From the NCBI GenBank assembly GCA_023300365.1, contig JALZWD010000296.1:1-9645 (forward strand): DNA of 9,645 nucleotides. Reading direction: 5' to 3'. Positions 1 to 6,367 of the stretch are shown here, piece after piece. The number at the start of each line of letters is the position of its first letter. Positions within the stretch are counted from its first letter, which is position 1. Origin of the DNA: Flavimaricola sp. GTDB lineage: Bacteria > Pseudomonadota > Alphaproteobacteria > Rhodobacterales > Rhodobacteraceae. Under the pieces are notes generated by a model that saw nothing but the letters and a program-made list of their open reading frames with translations, had not been told where the DNA came from and made no database searches. The translations under genes and the position numbers were made by a program.

Positions 1-863
1 TCAGAGAACGACGAATCTTCGTTCAACGTGGCTGACATGCGCGCGTCCTGCATCTCGGACAGTTCGGCAAAATCGTGCGCGATCACCTCAAGGGTCTCAA
101 GAACCCGAGGTTTTAGGGCCGCTTCCATCGCGGCAAGCGACATATTGGCCTGCTCGTCCTCGTCATCGTCGTCGTCGCTTTCAATCGGGTTGCCGTCAGC
201 GTCCAACTCTTGCGCTGCTTCGGCCTTGGGGGCTTCTGCTCCCGGTGCGGCAGGGGTGGGGACAACGGTCTCTTCTCCGTCTTCACCCATCTGATTGCCG
301 AATGTCGCCTCAAGGTCGATGACATCGCGCAAAAGGATGTCCTCGGACAAAAGTTCGTCACGCCAAATCGTAATCGCTTGGAACGTTAGTGGGCTTTCGC
401 AAAGCCCTAGGATCATCGTATTGCGCCCGGCCTCGATCCGCTTGGCAATCGCGATCTCGCCCTCGCGGGACAAAAGCTCAACCGACCCCATTTCCCGCAA
501 ATACATCCGAACCGGATCATCTGTACGATCAAGCTTTTCTGCCTCGGCCCCACCAAGCGCCACTTCACGCGCGCCAACGGTGGCCACTTCACGGCTCTTG
601 CCGTCGTCCTCGGCCTCTTCGCTCTCTTCTTCCTCGGTCACCTGAATGCCCATTTCGGACAACATCGACATCACGTCTTCGATCTGATCCGACGACACCT
701 GATCGGGTGGCAAAACCGCGTTTAGCTGATCGTAAGTGATATAGCCCCGATCACGCGCTTCAGCGATCATTTTCTTGACCGCGGCTTGGCTCATATCAAG
801 CGAATGAGCGCTATCGGCATCCTGATCTTTGTTGCGATCGTCATTGGTGTCTTTAGCGGCCAT
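1..863 (-). CDS. rpoD: RNA polymerase sigma factor RpoD (sigma-70), N-terminal part, cut by window edge
   Basis: Primary sigma factor, which directs core RNA polymerase to housekeeping promoters in the cytoplasm. I translated the minus strand from the ATG at 863-861; the frame is open for 287 codons to the window edge. Region 1.1 (about residues 26-80, containing ARDRGYITYDQLNAVLP) is the autoinhibitory domain. Region 1.2 starts near D112 (DRTDDPVRMYLREMGSVELL) and is diagnostic of sigma-70. The start of the variable region between 1.2 and 2.1 follows, with a Pro/Ala/Glu stretch and an acidic run at residues 230-237 (five Asp, then EDE). Regions 2 to 4 lie outside the window. A Shine-Dalgarno GAGGAG 8 nt upstream fixes the start. 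It lies 282 bp downstream of dnaG on the same strand, with its own candidate promoter and a GANTC cluster in between. Identification is very secure. Confidence 0.96.
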   Translation of the reverse strand, partial: MAAKDTNDDRNKDQDADSAHSLDMSQAAVKKMIAEARDRGYITYDQLNAVLPPDQVSSDQIEDVMSMLSEMGIQVTEEEESEEAEDDGKSREVATVGAREVALGGAEAEKLDRTDDPVRMYLREMGSVELLSREGEIAIAKRIEAGRNTMILGLCESPLTFQAITIWRDELLSEDILLRDVIDLEATFGNQMGEDGEETVVPTPAAPGAEAPKAEAAQELDADGNPIESDDDDDEDEQANMSLAAMEAALKPRVLETLEVIAHDFAELSEMQDARMSATLNEDSSFS

Positions 864-871
864 TCGGGGGG

Positions 872-877
872 CTCCTC
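872..877 (-). promoter_or_regulatory. Ribosome binding site of rpoD
   Basis: The plus-strand bases ctcctc read GAGGAG on the minus strand, 8 nt before the ATG at 863. This selects the ATG at residue 1 over the in-frame ATG at residue 24. Confidence 0.75.
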
Positions 878-901
878 GGGTGGTCATGCACTCGCGCGGG
901 C

Positions 902-961
902 GAATCACCCACGGCTTGATGCGAATCAATCTCTAGCGGCTATGATTCGCAACCACGAATC
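902..961. promoter_or_regulatory. Cluster of four GANTC (CcrM-type methylation) sites upstream of rpoD
   Basis: GANTC pentamers lie at 902-906, 923-927, 944-948 and 957-961. The first three start exactly 21 bp apart, which is two helical turns. Each sits in a common octamer-like context (GCGAATCA or its reverse complement). My by-eye scan found only two other GANTC sites in the whole window (13-17 and 5889-5893). In alphaproteobacteria GANTC is methylated by CcrM, and promoter GANTC sites can be read by GcrA. That the cluster regulates rpoD is inference. It lies 39 to 98 bp upstream of the rpoD start codon. Confidence 0.6.
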
Positions 962-962
962 A
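943..962. repeat. Perfect 7-bp inverted repeat with 6-bp spacer in the rpoD leader/promoter region
   Basis: TGATTCG at 943-949 and CGAATCA at 956-962 are exact reverse complements around the spacer caacca. Each arm contains one GANTC site. The repeat could be a dimeric-protein operator or a small RNA hairpin in a rpoD leader transcript. Sequence alone does not distinguish these. Confidence 0.6.
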
Positions 963-1008
963 TCTTATTTTATTCGTTTGTTGCAACGTCTCATCGCGCA
1001 CGTGGTAC

Positions 1009-1036
1009 AAAATAGCGTTCAAATACGACTTGGCAA
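1009..1036 (-). promoter_or_regulatory. Candidate sigma-70 promoter for rpoD
   Basis: On the minus strand TTGCCA (1036-1031, five of six matches to the -35 consensus) is followed after 16 bp by TATTTT (1014-1009, four of six matches to the -10 consensus). Transcription would begin near 1002 and give a leader of about 140 nt that contains the GANTC cluster and inverted repeat. This is pattern matching only, and roseobacter promoters often deviate from the consensus. Confidence 0.35.
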
Positions 1037-1114
1037 AGGCAGTCCTAGGCAATCCCCGAGGCGCAACGCGCACGCGACACCCAAGGTCTAGTGCAAATGG
1101 CGTGCATTTTGGTT

Positions 1115-1145
1115 AATTTCAAGGGGGCCCGCGCTGGCCGAAATT
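1115..1145 (-). other. Imperfect hairpin directly after the dnaG stop codon
   Basis: The arms AATTTC (1115-1120) and GAAATT (1140-1145) are complementary and abut the dnaG stop at 1148-1146. Inside them GGCC (1126-1129) can pair with GGCC (1136-1139) across a 6-nt loop, leaving a 5-nt bulge. No good U-tract follows on the minus strand. It is therefore more plausibly a weak attenuator, processing site or 3'-end protector than a classic terminator, and it could be chance. Confidence 0.3.
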
Positions 1146-3113
1146 TTAGGGTTTGTTCTTTTCCACAACGATCCGGTCCAGCGCCGTTGAATAATCGACA
1201 TCCGCCTGGCTCAGCTTATTGCCGTTGGGTGCAACTTTAAACTCAACCGATGCGTCATTTCCGCCCCGCTCAATCCGGTTGATGGCCTCGCGCCCATCGC
1301 TCAAGCGATGCGTCAGGCGCTCGTCTTCCGCATAGGCTATGTCTTCAACCGCTTCGCGGATTTCACGGGCCTGCCCACGACGTGCCGATAGTTTGGCCAA
1401 TTCCTGCTCTAGACATTTGCCAACAAACTCCGCGTTTCCAGCGCGTCGAATGGGCGGCGCAATCTGCACATGGCTTTGCCCCAAAAGGTCTGCAACGGCC
1501 ACGGCCCCAAGATCCGCCTCAATCAAGGCGCGCACATCTTCGCCTGCTCCATGGCGCAGCAACGCATCGCGCAGTGCCGCGTGATCGGGATCGCGGCAAT
1601 CCATCGTCTCAATTTCACGTTCAAAAGCGGTCACCTGATCGGGGTTCACCACAAGGGTGGCCAATATGACCGCCTCGCGCAAATGGTCCTCGGCGCCCTC
1701 ACCTCCCGCCGCAAACACGCTGCTTTTGGCCCCGGTCGTCACCGTAGTGGCTTGCGCATAAGGGGTCGGCCCGCCCTTGCGCCAATCGCGCTTGAATTTG
1801 CCACCGCCAGCGCCAGCGCCGCCTTTACGCGGATTGAACAACGCCCAGCGCAAATCTTTGATTTCTTGTCCGTAATGCCCGCGCAGCGACGGATCAGGGA
1901 TCACCTTGATTGCATCACGCAGCACTTTATCAAGCGCCGCTTTTCTCTCAGGGCTGTCAAAAACCTTGCCCTCGGTCTCACGCCGCCACAGTAATTGCAC
2001 CAACGGCAAAGCCCCATCAATCACCGCCTGCATCGCGTCGCGTCCTTGCGCGCGGATCAGGTCATCGGGGTCCATTCCTTGCGGCATCAGCGCAAACCGA
2101 AGCGACTTTCCCGCCTCAAGCAAGGGCAAAGCCAAGTCGATCAAACGCATCGCGGCGCGCAAACCCGCTTTGTCCCCATCAAGGGCAATGACCGGCTCGC
2201 TCGATATCCGCCACATGAGCGCCAACTGGTCTTCGGTAATTGCCGTGCCAAGAGGGGCGACGGTTGAGGCAAACCCCGCCTCTGACAGGGCAATCGTGTC
2301 CATATACCCTTCGGCCACAATCAATTGCGATCCCTTGCCCGCCGCTTCACGCGCTGGCTTGTGATTGTAAAGCGAGCGGCCCTTGTCAAACAAAGGGGTC
2401 TCTGGCGAGTTCAGGTACTTCGCCCGCGCATTCGGGTCCATCGCGCGCCCACCAAGGGCAATGGCACGGCCCCGGTGATTGCGAATGGGAAAGATAATCC
2501 GCCCGCGAAACCGATCATAAGGCGCGCCACCGTCGTCGGGCTTGGCCGCAAGGCCCGCCTCGATCACCTGCGCCGCCTCCACGCCCTTACCCGTCAGGGC
2601 CGCGAAAACACCTTGCCGCATATCCGGCGCAAATCCGATTTCCCAGCGGTCCAAAGCCGCTTGGTCAAATCCACGCCCCTCAAGATACGCCCGCGCCTGC
2701 GCCGCGCCCGCGCTGCGCAGCTGCATCCGGTACCACTGCACCGCCTGCTCCATCACATCGCTGAGCACTGTGCGGTGGTCGGCCTTTTCTTGCGCGCGTG
2801 GATCCCGTTCTGGCATCGGCATCCCGGCCTCACCAGCCAAAATCTGCACCGCTTCCATAAACCCGACATTTTCGGTTTCTTGCACAAACCGAAAGGCGTC
2901 CCCCTTGGCGTGGCATCCAAAGCAGTAATAAAAGCCCTTCTGGTCATCCACATGAAAAGACGCCGTCTTTTCTTGATGAAACGGACAGGGCGACCACAGG
3001 TCCCCTTTGCCGGGGTTTGATTTGCGATTGTCCCACATGACCTTGCGCCCCACGACCTGTCCTATCGACAGGCGCGACCGCAACTCATCTATGAAACCCG
3101 GTGGCAAACTCAT
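1146..3113 (-). CDS. dnaG: DNA primase DnaG
   Basis: Synthesises RNA primers for Okazaki fragments at the replication fork, working with DnaB helicase. The 655-residue length is normal for alphaproteobacteria. The N-terminal CHC2 zinc-binding domain shows C43, H46, C64 and C67. The catalytic core has the basic motif RFRGRIIFPI (201-210). Its TOPRIM domain carries the metal-binding acids E268 (EGYMD) and D312/D314 (ALDGD). A Gly/Lys-rich linker (about 429-450) leads to a helical C-terminal DnaB-interacting region. AGGAGGGG lies 10 nt before the ATG. It is downstream of tadA (84 bp gap) and upstream of rpoD, which fits the classic dnaG-rpoD cluster. No damage or missing key residues are seen. 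Confidence 0.97.
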   Translation of the reverse strand: MSLPPGFIDELRSRLSIGQVVGRKVMWDNRKSNPGKGDLWSPCPFHQEKTASFHVDDQKGFYYCFGCHAKGDAFRFVQETENVGFMEAVQILAGEAGMPMPERDPRAQEKADHRTVLSDVMEQAVQWYRMQLRSAGAAQARAYLEGRGFDQAALDRWEIGFAPDMRQGVFAALTGKGVEAAQVIEAGLAAKPDDGGAPYDRFRGRIIFPIRNHRGRAIALGGRAMDPNARAKYLNSPETPLFDKGRSLYNHKPAREAAGKGSQLIVAEGYMDTIALSEAGFASTVAPLGTAITEDQLALMWRISSEPVIALDGDKAGLRAAMRLIDLALPLLEAGKSLRFALMPQGMDPDDLIRAQGRDAMQAVIDGALPLVQLLWRRETEGKVFDSPERKAALDKVLRDAIKVIPDPSLRGHYGQEIKDLRWALFNPRKGGAGAGGGKFKRDWRKGGPTPYAQATTVTTGAKSSVFAAGGEGAEDHLREAVILATLVVNPDQVTAFEREIETMDCRDPDHAALRDALLRHGAGEDVRALIEADLGAVAVADLLGQSHVQIAPPIRRAGNAEFVGKCLEQELAKLSARRGQAREIREAVEDIAYAEDERLTHRLSDGREAINRIERGGNDASVEFKVAPNGNKLSQADVDYSTALDRIVVEKNKP

Positions 3114-3123
3114 ATCCGTTTAT

Positions 3124-3131
3124 CCCCTCCT
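3124..3131 (-). promoter_or_regulatory. Strong ribosome binding site of dnaG
   Basis: The plus-strand cccctcct reads AGGAGGGG on the minus strand, 10 nt before the ATG at 3113. It is close to the ideal anti-16S sequence and supports the chosen start. Confidence 0.75.
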
Positions 3132-3197
3132 CATCCGCCAAAGTCGAGAGCACCTTATCGCTTCTTTTGGCCCAAACTCCCCCCGGAGGGTCCATCT

Positions 3198-3650
3198 TCA
3201 AACCCCGCGCCGCCTTTCGAAAAAGTCGCGCAACAATGCCCCTGCCGCCTCGCCGCTAATTCCATCATATACGTCTGGCACGTGATGACATTGCGGATGC
3301 GCAAAAACCTGCGCACCCTGCGCAACACCACCCGATTTGGGGTCTGCCGCACCATAGTACAATCGCGCCACCCTTGCGGCCGAAATTGCCGCCGCGCACA
3401 TCGCGCAAGGCTCCAACGTTACATAAAGATCAAATCCAACAAGCCGCTCTGAGCCAATTCTCGCACAGGCGGCGCGAATGGCCAAAACCTCTGCATGCGC
3501 AGTTGGGTCACACAATTCTCGCGTCCGATTGCCCGCTTGGGCCACCACATCCCCCGCCGGAGAGACAACAACCGCGCCCACAGGCACCTCGCCCCGGTCG
3601 CCCGCCGCACGCGCATCCTCAAGCGCCAAATCCATAAACGACCGAAACAC
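3198..3650 (-). CDS. tadA: tRNA-specific adenosine deaminase TadA
   Basis: Zinc-dependent deaminase that converts adenosine 34 to inosine in tRNA-Arg(ACG), letting one tRNA read several Arg codons. It is 150 residues, the family's usual length. The cytidine-deaminase-fold signature is complete: HAE (H52, E54 as proton shuttle) and PCAMC (C82 and C85 as zinc ligands). The N-terminal FMDLALEDARAAGDRGEVPVG region and the C-terminal LLRDFFERRR are typical of TadA rather than of free-base deaminases. The start is GTG at 3650-3648, supported by GGAAGG 9 nt upstream; an in-frame ATG at residue 6 lacks such support. It runs toward dnaG (84 bp gap) and diverges from the methyltransferase. In the gap before dnaG I see only a short GC-rich inverted repeat near 3177, too small to call a terminator. 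Confidence 0.95.
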   Translation of the reverse strand: MFRSFMDLALEDARAAGDRGEVPVGAVVVSPAGDVVAQAGNRTRELCDPTAHAEVLAIRAACARIGSERLVGFDLYVTLEPCAMCAAAISAARVARLYYGAADPKSGGVAQGAQVFAHPQCHHVPDVYDGISGEAAGALLRDFFERRRGV

Positions 3651-3659
3651 AGCTCTATA

Positions 3660-3665
3660 CCTTCC
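3660..3665 (-). promoter_or_regulatory. Ribosome binding site that decides the GTG start of tadA
   Basis: The plus-strand ccttcc reads GGAAGG on the minus strand, 9 nt before the GTG at 3650. The alternative ATG at 3635 would place this site 24 nt away, so GTG is preferred. Confidence 0.65.
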
Positions 3666-3702
3666 AATTGCGTGACGTCTGGTTCTCCCTTACCACGTCC
3701 TA

Positions 3703-4437
3703 ATGGCACAAGAGACCCCAGATTTACACGACCCCGCCTTTGTCGCCGCGCTTTTTGATCGATGTGCCGGCAACTACCGATGGTGGAGCGCTATCGCCTC
3801 TTTTGGCCTCATCCACCGCTGGCGCCGTCAATGCATCGCCCTTGTGCCTCCACCCCTGACCACCACCCCGGTCATTGTTGATCTGATGGCCGGAACCGGC
3901 GAGTTGTGGCCGCATATCCTGCGCCGCTTCCCCGATGCCCAGACCATCACCGCGATTGACATCTCTCACCAGATGCACCTCCACGCGCTCAATCACCTCC
4001 ACAAAGATCGCCGCGACCGGATCTCTCACCTCGAGGCCAATGCCCTCAAGACTGACTTGCCCGATAACGTGGCCGATTGCGTTGTCTCAAGCTTTGGCCT
4101 CAAAACATTCAGCCCCGCCCAACACGTCTTGTTGGCAAAGCAAGTGGCCCGGCTTCTCAAACCTGGCGGCACATTTTGCCTGATCGAAGCCTCCAATCCA
4201 CGCGGCTGGTTTCTCTACCCGCTTTACCGACTGTATCTTTCGGGCGTCCTGCCTCAGATCGAGCGGTGGTTTCTCCGCGGGGCCGAGGATTTTGCAATGT
4301 TCGCGCAGTATACCAAATCCTTCGAAAACTGTGCGGGCTTTGCCGAGGCTCTGCGCGCACAAGGGCTTGAGGTCGCGCAAGCCAATCATATCTTTGGCGC
4401 GGCGACATCGGTGCAGGGCCGCAAACCCGATCAATAG
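3703..4437 (+). CDS. UbiE/MenG-like class I SAM-dependent methyltransferase, substrate unknown
   Basis: A 244-residue Rossmann-fold methyltransferase. The SAM-binding motif I is VDLMAGTGE (59-67), with the post-I acid D86 in ITAIDIS and LKPGG at 152-156 before strand 5. The N-terminal FVAALFDRCAGNYRWWSAIASFGLIHRWRR resembles the UbiE N-terminus (FDxVAxxYDxMN...), and the section after LKPGG (EASNPRG...YPLYRLYLSGVLPQI) matches the UbiE family layout. True UbiE methylates ubiquinone/menaquinone precursors; this protein departs from it at several signature positions, so I do not assign that role. No clear Shine-Dalgarno sequence precedes the ATG. The neighbours tadA (divergent, 52 bp) and rluB (same strand, 100 bp) are RNA-modification genes, which hints at, but does not prove, a translation-related substrate. 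Confidence 0.85.
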   Translation: MAQETPDLHDPAFVAALFDRCAGNYRWWSAIASFGLIHRWRRQCIALVPPPLTTTPVIVDLMAGTGELWPHILRRFPDAQTITAIDISHQMHLHALNHLHKDRRDRISHLEANALKTDLPDNVADCVVSSFGLKTFSPAQHVLLAKQVARLLKPGGTFCLIEASNPRGWFLYPLYRLYLSGVLPQIERWFLRGAEDFAMFAQYTKSFENCAGFAEALRAQGLEVAQANHIFGAATSVQGRKPDQ

Positions 4438-4450
4438 ACCCGATCAATAG
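4425..4450 (+). repeat. Perfect 13-bp tandem duplication across the methyltransferase stop
   Basis: The unit acccgatcaatag occurs at 4425-4437 and again, with no gap, at 4438-4450. The first copy encodes the last residues and the TAG stop; the second lies just outside the gene in another reading phase. It looks like a slippage duplication and probably has no effect on the protein. Confidence 0.85.
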
Positions 4451-4537
4451 AAATGTTCTCAGCACTAAACTTGTGCGCATAAACGTGCCCGCGCCGAAAC
4501 CGTTGCATATCCCTCCCTCAAGGCGTAGCCCTCGCGC

Positions 4538-5329
4538 ATGTCCGATCAAACCCCTCCCCAAGGCGACCGCATTGCCAAAGTTCTGTCCCGCGCGGGCATC
4601 GCCTCGCGACGTGACGCCGAAAAAATGATTGCTGAAGGGCGTGTCAGGGTGAACGGCAAGGTTCTCGAAACCCCTGCGGTCAAAGTCACGGCGGCGGACA
4701 AAATCCTTGTCGACGACAAACCCGTCGGCACCCCCGACGCCCCGCGCCTGTGGCTCTACCACAAGCCCACAGGCCTCGTAACCACCGACAAAGACGAGAA
4801 AGGCCGGACAACGATCTACGACAAATTACCCGAAGAAATGCCCCGCGTCATGTCGGTGGGGCGGCTCGATCTTAATTCCGAAGGCCTGCTGATCCTCACC
4901 AACGACGGCGGCGTCAAACGCCAGCTCGAATTGCCGGCCACCGGATGGTTGCGCCGTTACCGCGTGCGGATCAATGGCTCGGTCTCCGAGGCCAAACTCG
5001 ACGTTCTGCGCAAAGGTATCACCGTCGAAGGGACGCGCTATATGCCCATGGACGTCACATTTGACCGCCAACAAGGTGCCAACGCGTGGCTCACAATTGC
5101 CATTCGCGAGGGCAAAAACCGTGAAATCCGCCGCACGATGGATGCGCTTGGCGTCAAGGTAAACCGCCTGATCCGCGTCAGCTACGGCCCCTTTCAAATC
5201 GGCAACCTCGAGGCCGGCCAAGTCGAAGAAGTCAAACAGCGCGTTGTGAAAGATCAACTGGGCCTAGAAAAGCGCCCAACACCCAAACGTCGGCGCAAAG
5301 GCCCCAGCTCACACGGCCCCAAATCCTAG
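4538..5329 (+). CDS. rluB: 23S rRNA pseudouridine synthase, RsuA/RluB family (RluB-type)
   Basis: Converts a specific uridine to pseudouridine in 23S rRNA (position 2605 in E. coli for RluB) during 50S assembly. Residues about 10-58 form an S4 RNA-binding domain (DRIAKVLSRAGIASRRDAEKMI). The catalytic domain follows, with GRLDLNSEGLLILTNDG (108-124) containing the nucleophile D111, and the C-terminal motif EGKNREIRR (191-199). The sequence VNRLIRVSYGP resembles RluB (VSRLIRVRYG) more than RsuA, RluE or RluF, which is why I prefer this symbol. Residues about 246-263 are a basic disordered tail (PTPKRRRKGP), common in alphaproteobacterial members. The ATG is preceded only by a weak AAGGCG 12 nt upstream. 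Total length is 263 residues. The family is certain; the exact target uridine is inferred. Confidence 0.92.
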   Translation: MSDQTPPQGDRIAKVLSRAGIASRRDAEKMIAEGRVRVNGKVLETPAVKVTAADKILVDDKPVGTPDAPRLWLYHKPTGLVTTDKDEKGRTTIYDKLPEEMPRVMSVGRLDLNSEGLLILTNDGGVKRQLELPATGWLRRYRVRINGSVSEAKLDVLRKGITVEGTRYMPMDVTFDRQQGANAWLTIAIREGKNREIRRTMDALGVKVNRLIRVSYGPFQIGNLEAGQVEEVKQRVVKDQLGLEKRPTPKRRRKGPSSHGPKS

Positions 5330-5444
5330 ATACACTGTTTGCATTTAGGCCCTACAAGACACCAAATACACATTCCCCCTTCACCCTGCGGCTACAATCG
5401 GGCATCAACACTGCCAAACCCACAATTTGGCTCCGGGGACAGAT

Positions 5445-6290
5445 ATGATCGACCTTCTTACACTTGAAAACCTCACCAACCTTCTGATGCTGTGCTTCCT
5501 TCAGGCGGTTCTTGGCTTTGACAACCTGTTGTTTATTTCTATCGAAAGCCAACGCGCTCCGGTCGCTCAACAAAAATCGGTCCGTCAGTGGGGCATTATT
5601 ATTGCCGTCGCTTTGCGTGTGATCTTGCTGTTCACGATGATCCAGCTGATCGACGCGATGTCCGAACCGTTCTATATCTTCGACATCCCCGGCTATATCG
5701 AAGGTGGGATAAATTTCGCCACCTGCGTCTTCGTGATTGGCGGCGCTTTCATCATGTACACAGCCGTGAAAGAAATTTCGCATATGCTGTCGATCCATGA
5801 TCTCGATCATGACGTTGAAGGCAAATCCGGCAAATCCGCTACGCAGGTTGTTGTGATCATCGTCATTATGAACCTGATCTTTTCGTTCGATTCCGTTCTG
5901 TCGGCATTGGCGATCACCGATGTCTTCCCAATTCTCGCAATCGCTATCATTCTGTCGGGGCTTGCGATGCTGGTCTTGGCTGATGGGGTCACCAAATTCC
6001 TTCAAGCCAATCGCATGTACGAGGTTTTGGGCCTCTTCATTCTTTTGATCGTCGGCGTTGTGCTTCTGGGTGAAGCAGGCCAAGCCGCCGTGCACGGCGC
6101 TGAAGCCGGCGGGATGAGCCACGACGAAGCCAAAGGATTGGCCCTCAAGGTGTTCGGTCAAGAGATTGTTCCAATGTCGAAATCGACGTTCTACTTCTCG
6201 GTCGTGGTGCTGGTGGTCGTTGAGGTCATCCAGTCGCGCTACAGCCGCAAACTCAACGCCGAACGCCAAGCACTGCAAGAACACTCCTAA
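5445..6290 (+). CDS. TerC family integral membrane protein (probable metal ion exporter)
   Basis: A 281-residue inner-membrane protein with about seven hydrophobic helices (near 9-30, 49-71, 89-110, 134-157, 160-185, 193-209 and 248-263). Helix 1 carries GFDN with D26 and helix 4 carries FSFDS with D149, the conserved intramembrane acids of the TerC family. Family members are linked to tellurite resistance and, for Alx-type proteins, manganese homeostasis. The loop after helix 3 is His/Asp-rich (H113, H118, D119, D121, H122, D123) and could bind metal. I chose the ATG at 5445 rather than a TTG 18 nt upstream because GGGGACAG precedes the ATG and MIDLLTLENL matches family N-termini. The 115 bp before it show no convincing promoter. 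It heads the stress-type cassette that follows, though a 77-bp gap separates it from the next gene. Confidence 0.92.
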   Translation: MIDLLTLENLTNLLMLCFLQAVLGFDNLLFISIESQRAPVAQQKSVRQWGIIIAVALRVILLFTMIQLIDAMSEPFYIFDIPGYIEGGINFATCVFVIGGAFIMYTAVKEISHMLSIHDLDHDVEGKSGKSATQVVVIIVIMNLIFSFDSVLSALAITDVFPILAIAIILSGLAMLVLADGVTKFLQANRMYEVLGLFILLIVGVVLLGEAGQAAVHGAEAGGMSHDEAKGLALKVFGQEIVPMSKSTFYFSVVVLVVVEVIQSRYSRKLNAERQALQEHS

Positions 6291-6293
6291 TTT

Positions 6294-6310
6294 TCCCCGC
6301 CCGGGGGGGA
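6294..6310 (+). terminator. Possible weak terminator hairpin after the TerC-family gene
   Basis: TCCCC (6294-6298) can pair with GGGGA (6306-6310) across a GC-rich loop starting 3 bp after the stop codon. The following bases are not a proper T-run, so termination would be inefficient, and the sequence may simply be GC-rich. Confidence 0.25.
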
Positions 6311-6367
6311 TTGTTCGTCCCAGCGCAATGCCTAGGTTACTATGGCTGCCAACAGTAAAGGGCATCT

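Noticed and set aside
958..990. A second rpoD promoter with TTGCAA (986-981) and TAAGAT (967-962)
   Set aside because: The two hexamers are only 13 bp apart, and no partner at 16-18 bp fits for either one.
786..1091. Plus-strand open frame of 101 codons with a hydrophobic start, opposite the rpoD 5' end and leader
   Set aside because: It overlaps the rpoD start and its regulatory region on the other strand. No Shine-Dalgarno was seen, and after one hydrophobic stretch the composition is random-looking.
2325..3020. Plus-strand open frame of 231 codons inside dnaG
   Set aside because: It is antisense to a fully conserved primase core. The Arg/His/Pro-rich product shows no recognisable motif.
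3174..3188. GC-rich inverted repeat after tadA as terminator
   Set aside because: The stem is only 4 bp (CTCC/GGAG), with no T-run following on the minus strand. It is too weak to separate tadA from dnaG.
5330..5444. Possible manganese (yybP-ykoY type) riboswitch before the TerC-family gene
   Set aside because: That riboswitch often precedes TerC-like genes, so I looked for its conserved GGGGAGUAG-type core. It is absent, and the 115-bp gap shows no suitable paired structure.
5352..6365. Minus-strand open frame of 337 codons covering the whole TerC-family gene
   Set aside because: Although longer than the real gene, it is rich in His, Asp, Asn and Gln, as expected from the complement of a hydrophobic membrane protein, and shows no domain. 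The plus-strand TerC motifs are clear.
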